The translations under genes and the position numbers were made by a program. 64,000 nucleotides of DNA from Cupriavidus oxalaticus (GTDB lineage Bacteria > Pseudomonadota > Gammaproteobacteria > Burkholderiales > Burkholderiaceae): contig NZ_CP069811.1 of NCBI RefSeq assembly GCF_016894385.1, forward strand, positions 2,084,501 to 2,148,500, given 5' to 3'. Of the stretch, positions 1 through 8,108 are shown one piece after another. The notes beneath the pieces were generated by a model. The model ran no database searches, was not told the DNA's origin, and was given only the letters and a program-made list of their open reading frames with translations. The first letter of the stretch is position 1, and the number at the start of each line of letters is the position of its first letter.

Positions 1-2
1 TC

Positions 3-1055
3 ATGATCAGCTGGGGTTTCGTCTCGATTTCGATGATGTATATCGGGCCGCTCGCCACCCTGTTCCACACCACGCCGGCAAACGTCTTCTACGTGCTGCG
101 CTTTCTGCTGGGCGTGTGCGAGGCGGGGTTCTTCCCCGGCGTCGTGCTCTATCTGAACCAGTGGTTCCCGTCGCACAAGCAGAACCGCGTGCTGGCCGGC
201 TTCATGTTCGCGCTGCCGCTGAGCCTGTGCATCGGCGGACCGGTGTCGGGCTGGATCCTGCAGAACATGCATGACGCGCTGGGCCATCGCGGCTGGCAAT
301 GGATGCTGCTGATCGAAGGGCTGCCCGCGGTGATCCTGGGCATCGTGGTGCTGGCCTGCCTGACGGACTCGGTCGACAAGGCACGCTGGCTGAGCGCCGA
401 CGAGAAGGCGCTGATCAGGCGCAACCTTGCCACGGACAACGCGCACAAGACCCACAACTTCGGCGCCGCCCTGAAGAGCCCGGTGATCTGGCTGCTGTGC
501 GCGATCCTGCTGACCATGAACACCGGCTTCTACGGCCTGTCGTTCTGGCTGCCGTCGATCATCCAGGCGACCGGCATTCAGAACGTGTACCACGTCGGCC
601 TGCTGTCCGCGCTGCCCTACGTGGTGGCCGGCGCGTTCATCGTGGTCAATGCCATGCATTCGAACCGCACCGGCGAACGCCGCCTGCACGCGGCCATTCC
701 TGCGGGTTGCGCCGGCATCGGCCTGATCCTGAGCGCAGCCTGGGCCGGCCAGCTGGAACTGTCGCTGCTGCTGATCTCCGTCTCCGCCGCCGGCATCCTC
801 GGCGTGGCGCCGCTCTTCTGGATCTTCTCCGGGCGCGCACTCACGGGTGTGGCCGCCGCCGCCGGCCTGGCCATGATCAATTCGGTGGGCAGCCTGGCTG
901 GCGTGACGGGCGCCATGATCACCAATGTCGCCAAGAACATCACCGGCAATGTCAACAGCGGCACCTATGTGCTGGGTGCCTGCCTGCTGCTGTGCTGCGT
1001 ACTGATCCTGCTGCTGCCGCGCGCCATTGTCTCGGCGGACGCGGCCAGGCCCTGA
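3..1055 (+). CDS. MFS transporter, anion:cation symporter type (5' end outside window)
   Basis: Inner-membrane secondary transporter of the major facilitator superfamily. The visible 350 residues hold about ten hydrophobic segments, including the family-like stretch LLGVCEAGFFPGVVLYLNQWFP and a cytoplasmic middle loop with many charged residues near 120-150. The pattern resembles the ACS branch (tartrate, phthalate, 4-hydroxyphenylacetate carriers). Members are usually 420-450 residues, so roughly 80 N-terminal residues, with the first two helices, lie before the window; the Met at position 3 is probably internal. It reads into a CoA lyase/CoA-transferase/hydro-lyase set on the same strand with a 43-nt gap, so it most likely imports the carboxylic acid those enzymes use. 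The substrate cannot be read from the sequence. Confidence 0.85.
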   Translation: MISWGFVSISMMYIGPLATLFHTTPANVFYVLRFLLGVCEAGFFPGVVLYLNQWFPSHKQNRVLAGFMFALPLSLCIGGPVSGWILQNMHDALGHRGWQWMLLIEGLPAVILGIVVLACLTDSVDKARWLSADEKALIRRNLATDNAHKTHNFGAALKSPVIWLLCAILLTMNTGFYGLSFWLPSIIQATGIQNVYHVGLLSALPYVVAGAFIVVNAMHSNRTGERRLHAAIPAGCAGIGLILSAAWAGQLELSLLLISVSAAGILGVAPLFWIFSGRALTGVAAAAGLAMINSVGSLAGVTGAMITNVAKNITGNVNSGTYVLGACLLLCCVLILLLPRAIVSADAARP

Positions 1056-1098
1056 CCGGCACGCCCGGACGGACTCAAGCATTCAACCGGAGGAAATC

Positions 1099-1893
1099 AT
1101 GGAAAAACAGACACTGCGCTCGGACATGGGCTGGAGCACCGCCGATCGCATCACGGTGCGCGGACTGGATTTGTGCCAGGACGTGCTGGGCAAGATCGCC
1201 TTGGGTGACTTTGCCTTCCTCGAAGTCACCGGCCGCCGGCCAACGAGCGCCGAATCGACGGTCTTCAACGCCATCCTGGCGGTGCTGGTGGAGCACGGCA
1301 TGACGCCCTCGGCCATGGTGGCCCGCCTGACCTACCTCGGTGCGCCGGAATCGATGCAGGCCGCCATCGCCGCAGGCCTGTGCGGCATGGGCACCACCTT
1401 TGCCGGGACGGCCGAAGGCGCCGCCCGCCTGTTGCAAGACGCGCATCCCCTTGGCTCGGCAGGAAACCACGACGTGGCGGAAACCGCCGCGCGCATCGTG
1501 CTGGAGCATCGACAGCAACGCCTGCCGGTGCCGGGCATCGGCCACCCCGTGCACAAGCCGGTCGATCCGCGCGCGGTGGCGCTGTTCGCCATCGCCGGGC
1601 AGAACGGCCTGGCCGGCTCCTACGTGACGCTGATGCAGGCGATCTCGCTGGAAGCCGAGCGCGCCTACGGCAAGCCCGGGCAACTGCCCGTGAACGCGAC
1701 CGGCGCGATCGGTGCCATCGCATCCGAGCTGGGCCTGTCCTGGAAGCTGTGCCGCGGCCTGGCAGTGGTGAGCCGCGCGGTTGGCCTGCTCGGCCATCTG
1801 GCCGAAGAAATCGAACACCCCATCGCCAACGCGCTGTGGGTGCGCACGGAAGAAGAAGCGTCGTCGCACCTGGTACCGAAGGAGTCGCAATGA
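1099..1893 (+). CDS. Short citrate-synthase-fold CoA lyase (citryl-CoA lyase family)
   Basis: 264-residue protein matching the C-terminal half of citrate synthase and the citryl-CoA lyase domain. It is expected to cleave (or form) a carbon-carbon bond in an acyl-CoA such as citryl-CoA or citramalyl-CoA. The family signature GIGHPVHKPVDPR is at about 146-158, with the CoA/oxaloacetate-type His at 149 (compare GFGHRVYK in citrate synthase). The region that carries the catalytic Asp in citrate synthase reads LPVNATGAIG (196-205), so Asn appears where Asp is expected; my alignment is by eye. The ATG at 1099 was chosen because GGAGG lies six bases upstream; an in-frame ATG at 1027 would add 24 unlike residues. 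Its stop overlaps the start of the CoA-transferase (ATGA), so the two are translationally coupled. Confidence 0.82.
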   Translation: MEKQTLRSDMGWSTADRITVRGLDLCQDVLGKIALGDFAFLEVTGRRPTSAESTVFNAILAVLVEHGMTPSAMVARLTYLGAPESMQAAIAAGLCGMGTTFAGTAEGAARLLQDAHPLGSAGNHDVAETAARIVLEHRQQRLPVPGIGHPVHKPVDPRAVALFAIAGQNGLAGSYVTLMQAISLEAERAYGKPGQLPVNATGAIGAIASELGLSWKLCRGLAVVSRAVGLLGHLAEEIEHPIANALWVRTEEEASSHLVPKESQ

Positions 1894-3095
1894 AAATCCT
1901 GCAGAACATCCGCGTCATCGAGATCGGACGCTTTATCACCGCGCCGCTCGCGGCCCAGCTGCTGGGCGAACTCGGCGCCGAGGTCATCAAGATCGAATCG
2001 CCCAAGGTGGTCGATCCCTTCCGCACGTTCGACGGCGGCTTGTATGCCGGCCACTTCCAGTCGCACAACCGCAACAAGCGTTCGCTGGTGCTCGACTTCA
2101 CCACGCCGGAAGGCAGTGACGTGCTGCAGGAACTGCTGCGTGACGCGGACGTGCTGCTGCTGAACATGCGCCCCGGCAGCGAGGGCAAGCTGGGGCTGGA
2201 CGCAGGGAGCCTGCAACAGCTCAATCCCCGGCTGGTGCACTGCTCGATCACGGGCTTCGGCGCCGATGGCCCCTACGCCGACCGCCCGGCCTTCGACAAC
2301 GTCGGACAGGCCCTGTCCGGATGGATTTCCATGTTTCATCGCGGCACCGATGCTCGCGTGCCCGGGCCACCGGTATCCGACACCATCTCCGGCATCTACG
2401 CCTGCGTCGGCATCCTGGGCGCCCTGGTCGAGCGCGCCAGCACCGGACGCGGCAGGAAGGTCGAGGTTTCCATGCTGGAATCGATGATCGCGCTGGCCAC
2501 CGAGCCGCTCGGACAGCTGTCGGCCTATGGCAGCGCGCCGGAGATCTTCAGCCGTGCGTCGAAGTCGCAGTCGTACCTGGTGACCTGCCAGTGCGGACGC
2601 CGCATCGGGCTGCACCTGTCGTCGCCGGAAAAGTTCTGGCAGAACCTGCTCGGCGCGATCGAGCGCCCGGACCTGGCGCAGGCGTACCCGGACCGCCAGA
2701 GCCGCGTGCAAGGCTACGACGCGATCGCGGCCGAGCTCGGCGCGGTCTTTGCCACCGCCGACCGCGACACCTGGATGGCCCGTCTGCAACAGCACGATGT
2801 GCCGGCGGCGCCGGAACTGCGCCTTGACGAACTGCAAGACGACGCACAGGTACGCCATCTCGACGTCTTCTACCAGCTGGACCATCCGGAATATGGCCCG
2901 GTGCGCGCCGCCAACCGCGCCATCCGCTACGACGGCGACAACGCCAGCGGCTTCCGCGTACCGCCTGCCTTCGGCGAGCATTCGATCGAGGTCCTGCGCG
3001 AGGCGGGCCTCGACGAGGCGCGCATCGAGCAGCTGATCGCCGCCGGCACGGTGCTCGACCATCGCCGCCAGCAGGCCGGCGGCACCCCGGGCTAA
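1890..3095 (+). CDS. CaiB/BaiF family III CoA-transferase
   Basis: 401-residue cytoplasmic family III CoA-transferase, which moves CoA between carboxylic acids through covalent aspartyl-CoA chemistry. The N-terminus ILQNIRVIEIGRFITAPLAAQ, the motif GAEVIKIESP (29-38), NRNKRSLVLDF (about 60-70) and the GRGRKVEVSMLES block (about 186-198) are classic. In formyl-CoA transferase the catalytic Asp sits in the SMQDA motif; here the matching residue appears to be Glu197 in SMLES, which should be verified by alignment. It overlaps the upstream lyase by 4 nt and is followed after 19 nt by the LeuC-like subunit. The natural reading is that it charges a hydroxy- or unsaturated dicarboxylate with CoA so that the lyase can split it. 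The actual acid is unknown. Confidence 0.88.
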   Translation: MKILQNIRVIEIGRFITAPLAAQLLGELGAEVIKIESPKVVDPFRTFDGGLYAGHFQSHNRNKRSLVLDFTTPEGSDVLQELLRDADVLLLNMRPGSEGKLGLDAGSLQQLNPRLVHCSITGFGADGPYADRPAFDNVGQALSGWISMFHRGTDARVPGPPVSDTISGIYACVGILGALVERASTGRGRKVEVSMLESMIALATEPLGQLSAYGSAPEIFSRASKSQSYLVTCQCGRRIGLHLSSPEKFWQNLLGAIERPDLAQAYPDRQSRVQGYDAIAAELGAVFATADRDTWMARLQQHDVPAAPELRLDELQDDAQVRHLDVFYQLDHPEYGPVRAANRAIRYDGDNASGFRVPPAFGEHSIEVLREAGLDEARIEQLIAAGTVLDHRRQQAGGTPG

Positions 3096-3114
3096 GCCGC
3101 AAGAGGAACGGACG

Positions 3115-4509
3115 ATGGGCAAGACGCTCTATGAAAAAGTGTTCGACAGCCATGCGCTGCGCGAGCTCGCGCCAGGTCAATACCAGATCGTGGTGGATCG
3201 CCATATGCTCAACGAAGTCTCCAGTCCGCAGGCGTTTGCGACGCTACGCGAACGGGGGTTGAAGGTGGCCTATCCGGAGCGCACCTTCGCCACGTCCGAC
3301 CATACGACCTCGACCCTGGGCGATCCCGAGGCGGTCGATGACGAGACCAGCTGGCTGCAGATCGCCACCATGCGCAGCAATGCCTTGGAATCCGGGATCG
3401 GCTACTTTGACCCGCGCGAGGGCCGGCACGGCATCATCCACGTGATCGCGCCCGAGCGCGGCCTGATCCAGCCCGGCATGGTGGTGGTCTGCGGCGACAG
3501 CCATACCTCGACTTATGGCGCCTTTGGCGCAGTGGCGTTCGGCATTGGCACCACCCAGGTGCGCGACGTGCTGGCCAGCCAGACCATGCTGTGTGAAAAG
3601 CTGCGCGTGCGCCGCATCGACATCGTCGGCAAGCTGGCGCCCGGCGTCTACGCGAAGGATGTGGCGCTGTTCACGATTGCACGGCTGGGCGCCAAGGGCG
3701 GCGTGGGCTATGCCTATGAATTCGGCGGCGAGGTGGTGGATCGCTTCTCGATGGAAGAGCGCACGACGCTCTGCAATATGGCCATCGAAGGCGGCGCGCG
3801 CTGCGGCTATGTCAATCCCGATGCCACCACCTACCGCTACCTGCAAGGCCGCGAGCGCGCACCCGCGGGCCAGCGCTTCAGGGCGGCCGTCGCGCGCTGG
3901 GAGTCGGTCCGCTCGGATGCGGATGCGCACTATGACGACCGGGTCACACTGCACGCGGACGAGATCGGCCCGATGGTCACATGGGGCACCTCGCCGGACC
4001 AGGCGCTGGCCGTGCACGAGCGGATTCCCGCTGCATCGCCGGCGCTGGCCGAAACGCTCAGGTTCATGGGACTCGAAGCGAAGCAGCATATCGCCGGCAC
4101 GCGCATCGAGGTGGCGTTCATCGGCTCCTGCACCAACGGCCGGCTGTCCGACTTCGAAGCCGTGGCTCACCACCTGCGGCGCGGCGCCTATCGCGTCGCG
4201 CCGCACGTGAAGGCGCTGGCGGTGCCGGGCTCGCGCTCCGTGCACGACGCGCTGGTTGCCAGCGGCATCGACCGCGTCCTCACCGAAGCCGGCTTTGAAG
4301 TGCGCGACGCCGGCTGCTCGCTGTGCTGCGGCATGAATGCCGACCGCCTCAGCGGCAGGCAGCGATGCGCCTCGTCTTCCAACCGCAATTTCCGCGGCCG
4401 CCAGGGTTCGCCCGAGGGACGCACGATGCTGATGTCGCCGGTGATGGTGGCAGCGGCTGCCATCGTGGGCGAGATCGTCGATGCGCGCCAGCTTTTCGGC
4501 ATTGCGTAA
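3115..4509 (+). CDS. LeuC-like hydro-lyase large subunit (aconitase family)
   Basis: 464-residue large subunit of a heterodimeric aconitase-family hydro-lyase holding a [4Fe-4S] cluster. Seen in the sequence: the GDSHTSTYGAFGAVAFGIGTT motif near 125-145, the first cluster Cys in GSCTNGR (Cys339), the Cys-x-x-Cys pair Cys401/Cys404 in GCSLCCGMN with an extra Cys405, and the C-terminal CASSSNRNFRGRQG motif. These are close to 3-isopropylmalate dehydratase. It is unlikely to serve leucine synthesis, because its neighbours are a CoA-transferase and a CoA lyase rather than leuB. Hydration or isomerisation of a C5-C6 branched acid (citraconate/citramalate type) fits better but is inference. It ends 24 nt before its small subunit. 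Confidence 0.85.
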   Translation: MGKTLYEKVFDSHALRELAPGQYQIVVDRHMLNEVSSPQAFATLRERGLKVAYPERTFATSDHTTSTLGDPEAVDDETSWLQIATMRSNALESGIGYFDPREGRHGIIHVIAPERGLIQPGMVVVCGDSHTSTYGAFGAVAFGIGTTQVRDVLASQTMLCEKLRVRRIDIVGKLAPGVYAKDVALFTIARLGAKGGVGYAYEFGGEVVDRFSMEERTTLCNMAIEGGARCGYVNPDATTYRYLQGRERAPAGQRFRAAVARWESVRSDADAHYDDRVTLHADEIGPMVTWGTSPDQALAVHERIPAASPALAETLRFMGLEAKQHIAGTRIEVAFIGSCTNGRLSDFEAVAHHLRRGAYRVAPHVKALAVPGSRSVHDALVASGIDRVLTEAGFEVRDAGCSLCCGMNADRLSGRQRCASSSNRNFRGRQGSPEGRTMLMSPVMVAAAAIVGEIVDARQLFGIA

Positions 4510-4533
4510 GCCGCGCCCCAACCTCGAGCAACC

Positions 4534-5130
4534 ATGCGTCACCCGATACAAAAGATTGCCGGCCTTGCCATCCCGCTGCGCGGTGATGACATCGACACGG
4601 ATCAGATCATTCCCGCCCGGCATCTCACGTGCATCACCTTCGATGGCCTGGAGGCGCACGTGTTCGGCGACGAGCGCATGCTGGCACGCGCGCGGAACCA
4701 CCTGCACCCCTTCGATGACCCGCGCTTTGCCGGCGCCGGAATCCTGCTGGTCAACGCCAACTTCGGCTGCGGCTCATCGCGCGAGCATGCGCCGCAGGCA
4801 CTGCGCCGGCACGGCATACGTGCCATCGTCGGGGAGTCGTTTGGCGAAATCTTCGCCGGCAATTGCGTGGCGCTTGGCATCGCCTGCGTCCAGTTGCCTG
4901 CCGAGGCAATGCGGCAGCTGCAAGGGCGCTGCGAAGTCCGTCCCGACACGACGCTGCAGATCGACCTGGCCACGATGACGCTTGCCCTGCCCGACACGAT
5001 GCTGGCCATCGGCATGCGCAGCGGGCCCCGGCGCCAATTGCTGAATGGCGACTGGGACTCGCTGTCCATGCTGCTCCAGGCCGGCGACGAAACACGCGCC
5101 AGGCTGGCCATCCTGCACTCTCAACCGTGA
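4534..5130 (+). CDS. LeuD-like hydro-lyase small subunit
   Basis: 198-residue swivel-domain subunit that pairs with the preceding LeuC-like protein. The substrate-loop and fold motifs are present: [15 protein letters not shown] (17-31), the glycine-rich [17 protein letters not shown] (73-89) and the [18 protein letters not shown] block (about 97-114). Size is normal for LeuD (about 200 residues). The spacing to the large subunit is 24 nt, so a heterodimer is expected. In LeuD-type enzymes the loop of this subunit helps set substrate specificity, so it is the best place to test what the enzyme uses. The next gene, an Lrp-type regulator, begins 7 nt downstream, which suggests co-transcription. 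Confidence 0.85.
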   Translation: MRHPIQKIAGLAIPLRGDDIDTDQIIPARHLTCITFDGLEAHVFGDERMLARARNHLHPFDDPRFAGAGILLVNANFGCGSSREHAPQALRRHGIRAIVGESFGEIFAGNCVALGIACVQLPAEAMRQLQGRCEVRPDTTLQIDLATMTLALPDTMLAIGMRSGPRRQLLNGDWDSLSMLLQAGDETRARLAILHSQP

Positions 5131-5137
5131 TGCGCCC

Positions 5138-5629
5138 ATGATCGAACTCGACAAGATCGACCTCAGGATACTGGCCGAGCTTCAGCGCGACGCCAGCCTC
5201 ACCAATGTGGAGCTGGCCGCGCGCGTCAATCTCTCGCCGTCACCCTGCCTCGCACGCGTGCGCCTGCTGAAGCAATCGGGACTGATCAGCAGGCATGTCA
5301 CGCTGCTCGATCCCCACAAGCTTGGCCTCAACGTCAACGTGTTTATCCAGATCTCGCTGGAAAAGCAGACCCGCACCGGCCTGGATTCGTTCGAGCGCGC
5401 GGTCCTGGCACTGCCGCAGGTGATGGAGTGCTACCTGATGAGCGGCGATTCCGATTACCTGATCCGGGTGGTGGTTGCGGAAGTGCAGGCACTTGAGCAC
5501 TTTATCGTCGACAAGCTGACGCGGCTGGCTGGCGTAGCCAGCATCCGCTCAAGCTTCGCCCTCAAGCAGGTGAAGTACCAGACCGCGCTGCCACTGCCGG
5601 AGCCCACGCCGAGGCGGCAGGGTCGATAG
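5138..5629 (+). CDS. Lrp/AsnC family transcriptional regulator
   Basis: 163-residue regulator. The N-terminal winged helix-turn-helix is clear ([20 protein letters not shown], then [21 protein letters not shown] at about 24-45), followed by the RAM/AsnC effector domain with the typical [18 protein letters not shown] stretch near 91-108. The Met at 5138 is preferred to the longer frame at 5045, whose first 31 residues lie inside the LeuD-like gene and look like no known domain. It follows the hydro-lyase genes by 7 nt on the same strand, so it is probably the local regulator of the cluster and answers to a small metabolite. The ligand is unknown. Confidence 0.88.
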   Translation: MIELDKIDLRILAELQRDASLTNVELAARVNLSPSPCLARVRLLKQSGLISRHVTLLDPHKLGLNVNVFIQISLEKQTRTGLDSFERAVLALPQVMECYLMSGDSDYLIRVVVAEVQALEHFIVDKLTRLAGVASIRSSFALKQVKYQTALPLPEPTPRRQGR

Positions 5630-5958
5630 CGACCGGCTCCGAGGCTTGCTAAATATCCGTGCTTCCGGGCTTGATGACCAGTACGACAAGAGCCCGGATG
5701 GCAGGCGCCAGATGCGCGCATTGCCAATCCATCCATTGATCAATGGTCGCGCGAACCCGTACGTCTGCGGAGGTAAGCCAGCTCCGGCGCCCGCCACGAC
5801 GCAGCACATCATGCCGCCCTTCCCGGCCAGCCCGGAACTTTCAACGGTGTACCTGGGGCATCCGGCTCAGGTACAGCACATCATGCTGCGACCTCCTCCG
5901 TAGAATGACCGCCAGAGGCGCACAAGACCCCATCAAACATCCATCGGCAGGAGACAGC
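5630..5958 (+). other. Non-coding stretch between lrp-type gene and Bug gene
   Basis: About 330 bases without a supported gene. The only structured element I see is a perfect 7-bp inverted repeat at 5849-5874 (listed separately), with the 12-base direct repeat CAGCACATCATG at 5802-5813 and 5874-5885 partly around it. It probably carries the promoter of the following binding-protein gene. Confidence 0.5.
5849..5874. promoter_or_regulatory. Inverted repeat GTACCTG-N12-CAGGTAC, candidate operator
   Basis: Perfect 7-bp arms at 5849-5855 and 5868-5874, 85 bases upstream of the Bug gene start. Arm length and spacing suit a dimeric regulator; the adjacent Lrp-type protein is one possible binder. 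This is inference from symmetry and position only. Confidence 0.4.
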
Positions 5959-6942
5959 ATGCACCATCCGAAGATGATCCTCGGCCTGTTGGGAATCACC
6001 GCCGCGATGCTCGCCGGCGTACCCGCACACGCCAATGCCGAGGCATACCCGTCCCGTCCCATACGCCTGGTCGTGCCGTTTGTGCCGGGCGGTGTCACCG
6101 ACGCCACCGCGCGACTGGTGGCGGACAAGCTGGGCCAGTCCATCGGGCAATCCGTCATCGTCGACAACAGGCCCGGCGCATCAGGCAATATCGGCGCGGA
6201 GCTGGTGGCAAAGTCGAACGCGGACGGCTATACCCTGCTACTCGGCTTCGATGGAGCGCTCGTGACCGGCACGCACATCACCAGGCCGCGCTTCAATGTG
6301 CTGACCGACTTCGCGCCCATCACCAAGGTGGGCGACGCCACGCTGATCGTCGTGACGAGTCCTTCCGTGCCGGCCAGGAGCTTCAGCGAGCTGGTCGCGT
6401 ACGCGAGCACCAGGAAGAGCACCGGCCTGTCATTCGGCAGTTCCGGCACCGGCACCACTTGCCATCTTGCCGGGGAACTCCTGAAGGAACAGGCAGGCAT
6501 CAACCTGCAGCACATCCCGTACAAGGGCGGCTCGCAAGCGCTGACCGACGTGCTTGGCGGCTCACTCCCAGTGCTGTGTACCGCGGTCGCCAGCGTGTCG
6601 CAGTATGTGAAGAGCGGACAGGTCCGCGCCATTGCCGTCACCGGCAGCCACCGGATCGCCTCGCTGCCCGATGTGCCGACGCTGATGGAGTCCGGAGTCA
6701 AGAACTTCAGCGTGGATTCCTGGGTAGGCATCCTCGCGCCTGCCGGCACGCCGGCCGCCGTGGTCGCGCGCTTGCAGCGGGAGATCAGGAAGGTGCTGGA
6801 GCAGCCGGAAACCCGGGCCAGGATGCTTGACCTCGGTATCACCCCGGTCGGTAACAGCCCGGATGAATTCGGCAAGCAGATCCGCCAGGACTACGCACGA
6901 TACGGCGAGGTGGTAAAGAAGGTTGGCATCACGCTTAACTAG
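5959..6942 (+). CDS. Bug/TctC-family periplasmic substrate-binding protein
   Basis: 327-residue secreted binding protein of the tripartite tricarboxylate receptor (Bug) family. Residues 1-26 form a signal peptide (ILGLLGITAAMLAGVPAHANA) ending near AYPSRPIRLVVPF, the standard start of the mature protein. Family marks follow: PGGVTDATARLVADKLG, VDNRPGASGNIGAELVAKS (about 65-83) and the LQHIPYKGGSQALTDVLGG block near 190. Start 5959 has GGAGA four bases upstream; the longer frame lacks a signal peptide at its start. No TctA/TctB membrane partners are nearby, as is common for orphan Bug proteins in this group. It may deliver the carboxylate used by the upstream cluster, but the promoter-like gap before it argues for separate control. 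Confidence 0.88.
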   Translation: MHHPKMILGLLGITAAMLAGVPAHANAEAYPSRPIRLVVPFVPGGVTDATARLVADKLGQSIGQSVIVDNRPGASGNIGAELVAKSNADGYTLLLGFDGALVTGTHITRPRFNVLTDFAPITKVGDATLIVVTSPSVPARSFSELVAYASTRKSTGLSFGSSGTGTTCHLAGELLKEQAGINLQHIPYKGGSQALTDVLGGSLPVLCTAVASVSQYVKSGQVRAIAVTGSHRIASLPDVPTLMESGVKNFSVDSWVGILAPAGTPAAVVARLQREIRKVLEQPETRARMLDLGITPVGNSPDEFGKQIRQDYARYGEVVKKVGITLN

Positions 6943-6970
6943 TCCACGACTTCAGAGAACGCGCACCCGC

Positions 6971-6996
6971 GTTCCCGCGCAGGCGGGAACCCAGTG
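6971..6996. repeat. REP-like palindrome, single unit (family A)
   Basis: GTTCCCGC at 6971-6978 pairs with GCGGGAAC at 6983-6990, followed by CCAGTG. This is the same unit that occurs as pairs near 9776, 48012 and 62221. It lies just after the stop of the Bug gene. Confidence 0.8.
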
Positions 6997-7082
6997 CAAT
7001 TTACCCCGCTCAATACGCAAACGCGGCCGTGTGATGCCACATGGTTACGCACATTCCTTTGATTTCGTACTCCCCTCTTGTC

Positions 7083-7586
7083 ATGTTCTCTACCAGCGAT
7101 CTTTCCGACGAGCACCCGGACACCACCTCCGTCTGTCAACTGCAGTTCCGCAGCTTCGGCCTGCGCGAGCACTTCGCCGGCCCCTGTGCAACCCTGCGCG
7201 TGCGAGAGGACCACAGGCCCGTCCTGCGCCGGCTTTCCACGCCCGGGGCCGGCCGCGTGCTGGTGGTCGACGTAGGCGGCTCCCTGCGCATCGGCGTCTT
7301 TGGCGACCGGCTGGCCGGGCTCGCGGCAAGCAATGGCTGGGCGGGACTGGTCATCCATGGCGTCATTCGCGACAGCAAGACCGTCGATGGCATCGACATC
7401 GGCGTCAAGGCCCTGGGCACGACGGCGCTGCGCAATGCAACCGAGCAGCCCGGCGCGGAGGATGACGTCCCACTGACCTTTGGGGGCGTGACGTTCAAAC
7501 CGGGCGACTGGGTGTATTGCGACGCGGATGCCGTGCTTGTCAGCCCGGAAGAGATCCAGGCCACGGCGCCACCGCAGGCCTACTGA
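7083..7586 (+). CDS. RraA-like protein (HMG/CHA aldolase or RNase E inhibitor family)
   Basis: 167-residue protein of the RraA fold. Members are either the trimeric RNase E inhibitor RraA or class II 4-hydroxy-4-methyl-2-oxoglutarate/4-carboxy-4-hydroxy-2-oxoadipate aldolase. The phosphate/pyruvate-site region GRVLVVDVGGSLRIGVFGDRLAG (about 56-78), GWAGLVIHGVIRDSK (about 84-98) and the end GVTFKPGDWVYCDADAVLVS are typical. The aldolases carry a G-x-x-x-R-D element; VIRDSKTVDGIDIG keeps the Arg-Asp, so a lyase role is possible. ATG 7083 is preferred; an ATG at 7041 would add 14 residues, and neither has a strong ribosome site. A cupin and a ring-cleavage dioxygenase follow, so an aldolase in aromatic breakdown is plausible but not proven. 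Confidence 0.8.
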   Translation: MFSTSDLSDEHPDTTSVCQLQFRSFGLREHFAGPCATLRVREDHRPVLRRLSTPGAGRVLVVDVGGSLRIGVFGDRLAGLAASNGWAGLVIHGVIRDSKTVDGIDIGVKALGTTALRNATEQPGAEDDVPLTFGGVTFKPGDWVYCDADAVLVSPEEIQATAPPQAY

Positions 7587-7818
7587 CCGGCATGGCGGCG
7601 AGCACCCTCGCTCGCAGATCGCATCCGCTCTCCCCGCTTTGTGGCCGAGCCGCCGGTTTGCCGGCGGCCTGCACGGCCAATGGCGATACCGTGGCCCCAT
7701 CGCGCTGCATTCGGGGCGATAGCCGACCACCTTGCTCAACCAACTAACGGGCTGCATCGACGGCCGCAGGGGGAAAGGCCTCATCGGGTTCCGAGCGCCG
7801 CCGCTATCAGGAGACTCC

Positions 7819-7974
7819 ATGCCTATTCAGCGCTTTTCACACGTGGCCTATCGCTGTGTCGACGCCCGCAAGACGGTCGAATTCTATACGCAACGACTCG
7901 GCCTCGAGTACGCCTTCGGCGTGGCGGAAGACTACGTTCCATCGACCGACAGCCTTGCTGTGCTCGCTTCGTGA
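7819..7974 (+). pseudogene. Truncated VOC (glyoxalase/dioxygenase superfamily) gene remnant
   Basis: Only 51 codons, starting at an ATG with AGGAGA five bases upstream. The product begins like an intact VOC protein (PIQRFSHVAYRCVDARKTVEFYTQRLGLEYAF), the first beta-alpha-beta of the fold with one probable metal-ligand His, then runs through AEDYVPSTD into unrelated residues and a stop. VOC proteins of this type are 130 residues or longer, so most of the domain and the other metal ligands are missing. I found no continuation in the other frames of the next 130 bases, so a deletion is more likely than a simple frameshift. It sits between the RraA-like and cupin genes on the same strand. Confidence 0.65.
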
Positions 7975-8108
7975 ATCCCCGATACCGGTTTGTTATCGAG
8001 TCGCGCGAAAAATGATAATGGACTTATCCCCTGGTGCTTCATAAAGTTGCACGTACAGAAGGCAATCGCCCTCTTGTTCCCCCAACTTCACTGCATCAAG
8101 GAATCAAC

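Noticed and set aside
1665..3122. 485-codon minus-strand frame over the CoA-transferase
   Set aside because: Antisense shadow of a clear CaiB/BaiF gene.
3115..5130. leuC and leuD for leucine synthesis
   Set aside because: Sequence is LeuCD-like, but the operon holds a CoA-transferase and CoA lyase and no leuB; a catabolic paralogue is more likely. No symbol was given.
7649..7668. GCCGCCGG-TTTG-CCGGCGGC hairpin as a terminator of the RraA-like gene
   Set aside because: The stem is good, but there is no T-run and it is 60 bases past the stop; left out as a terminator.
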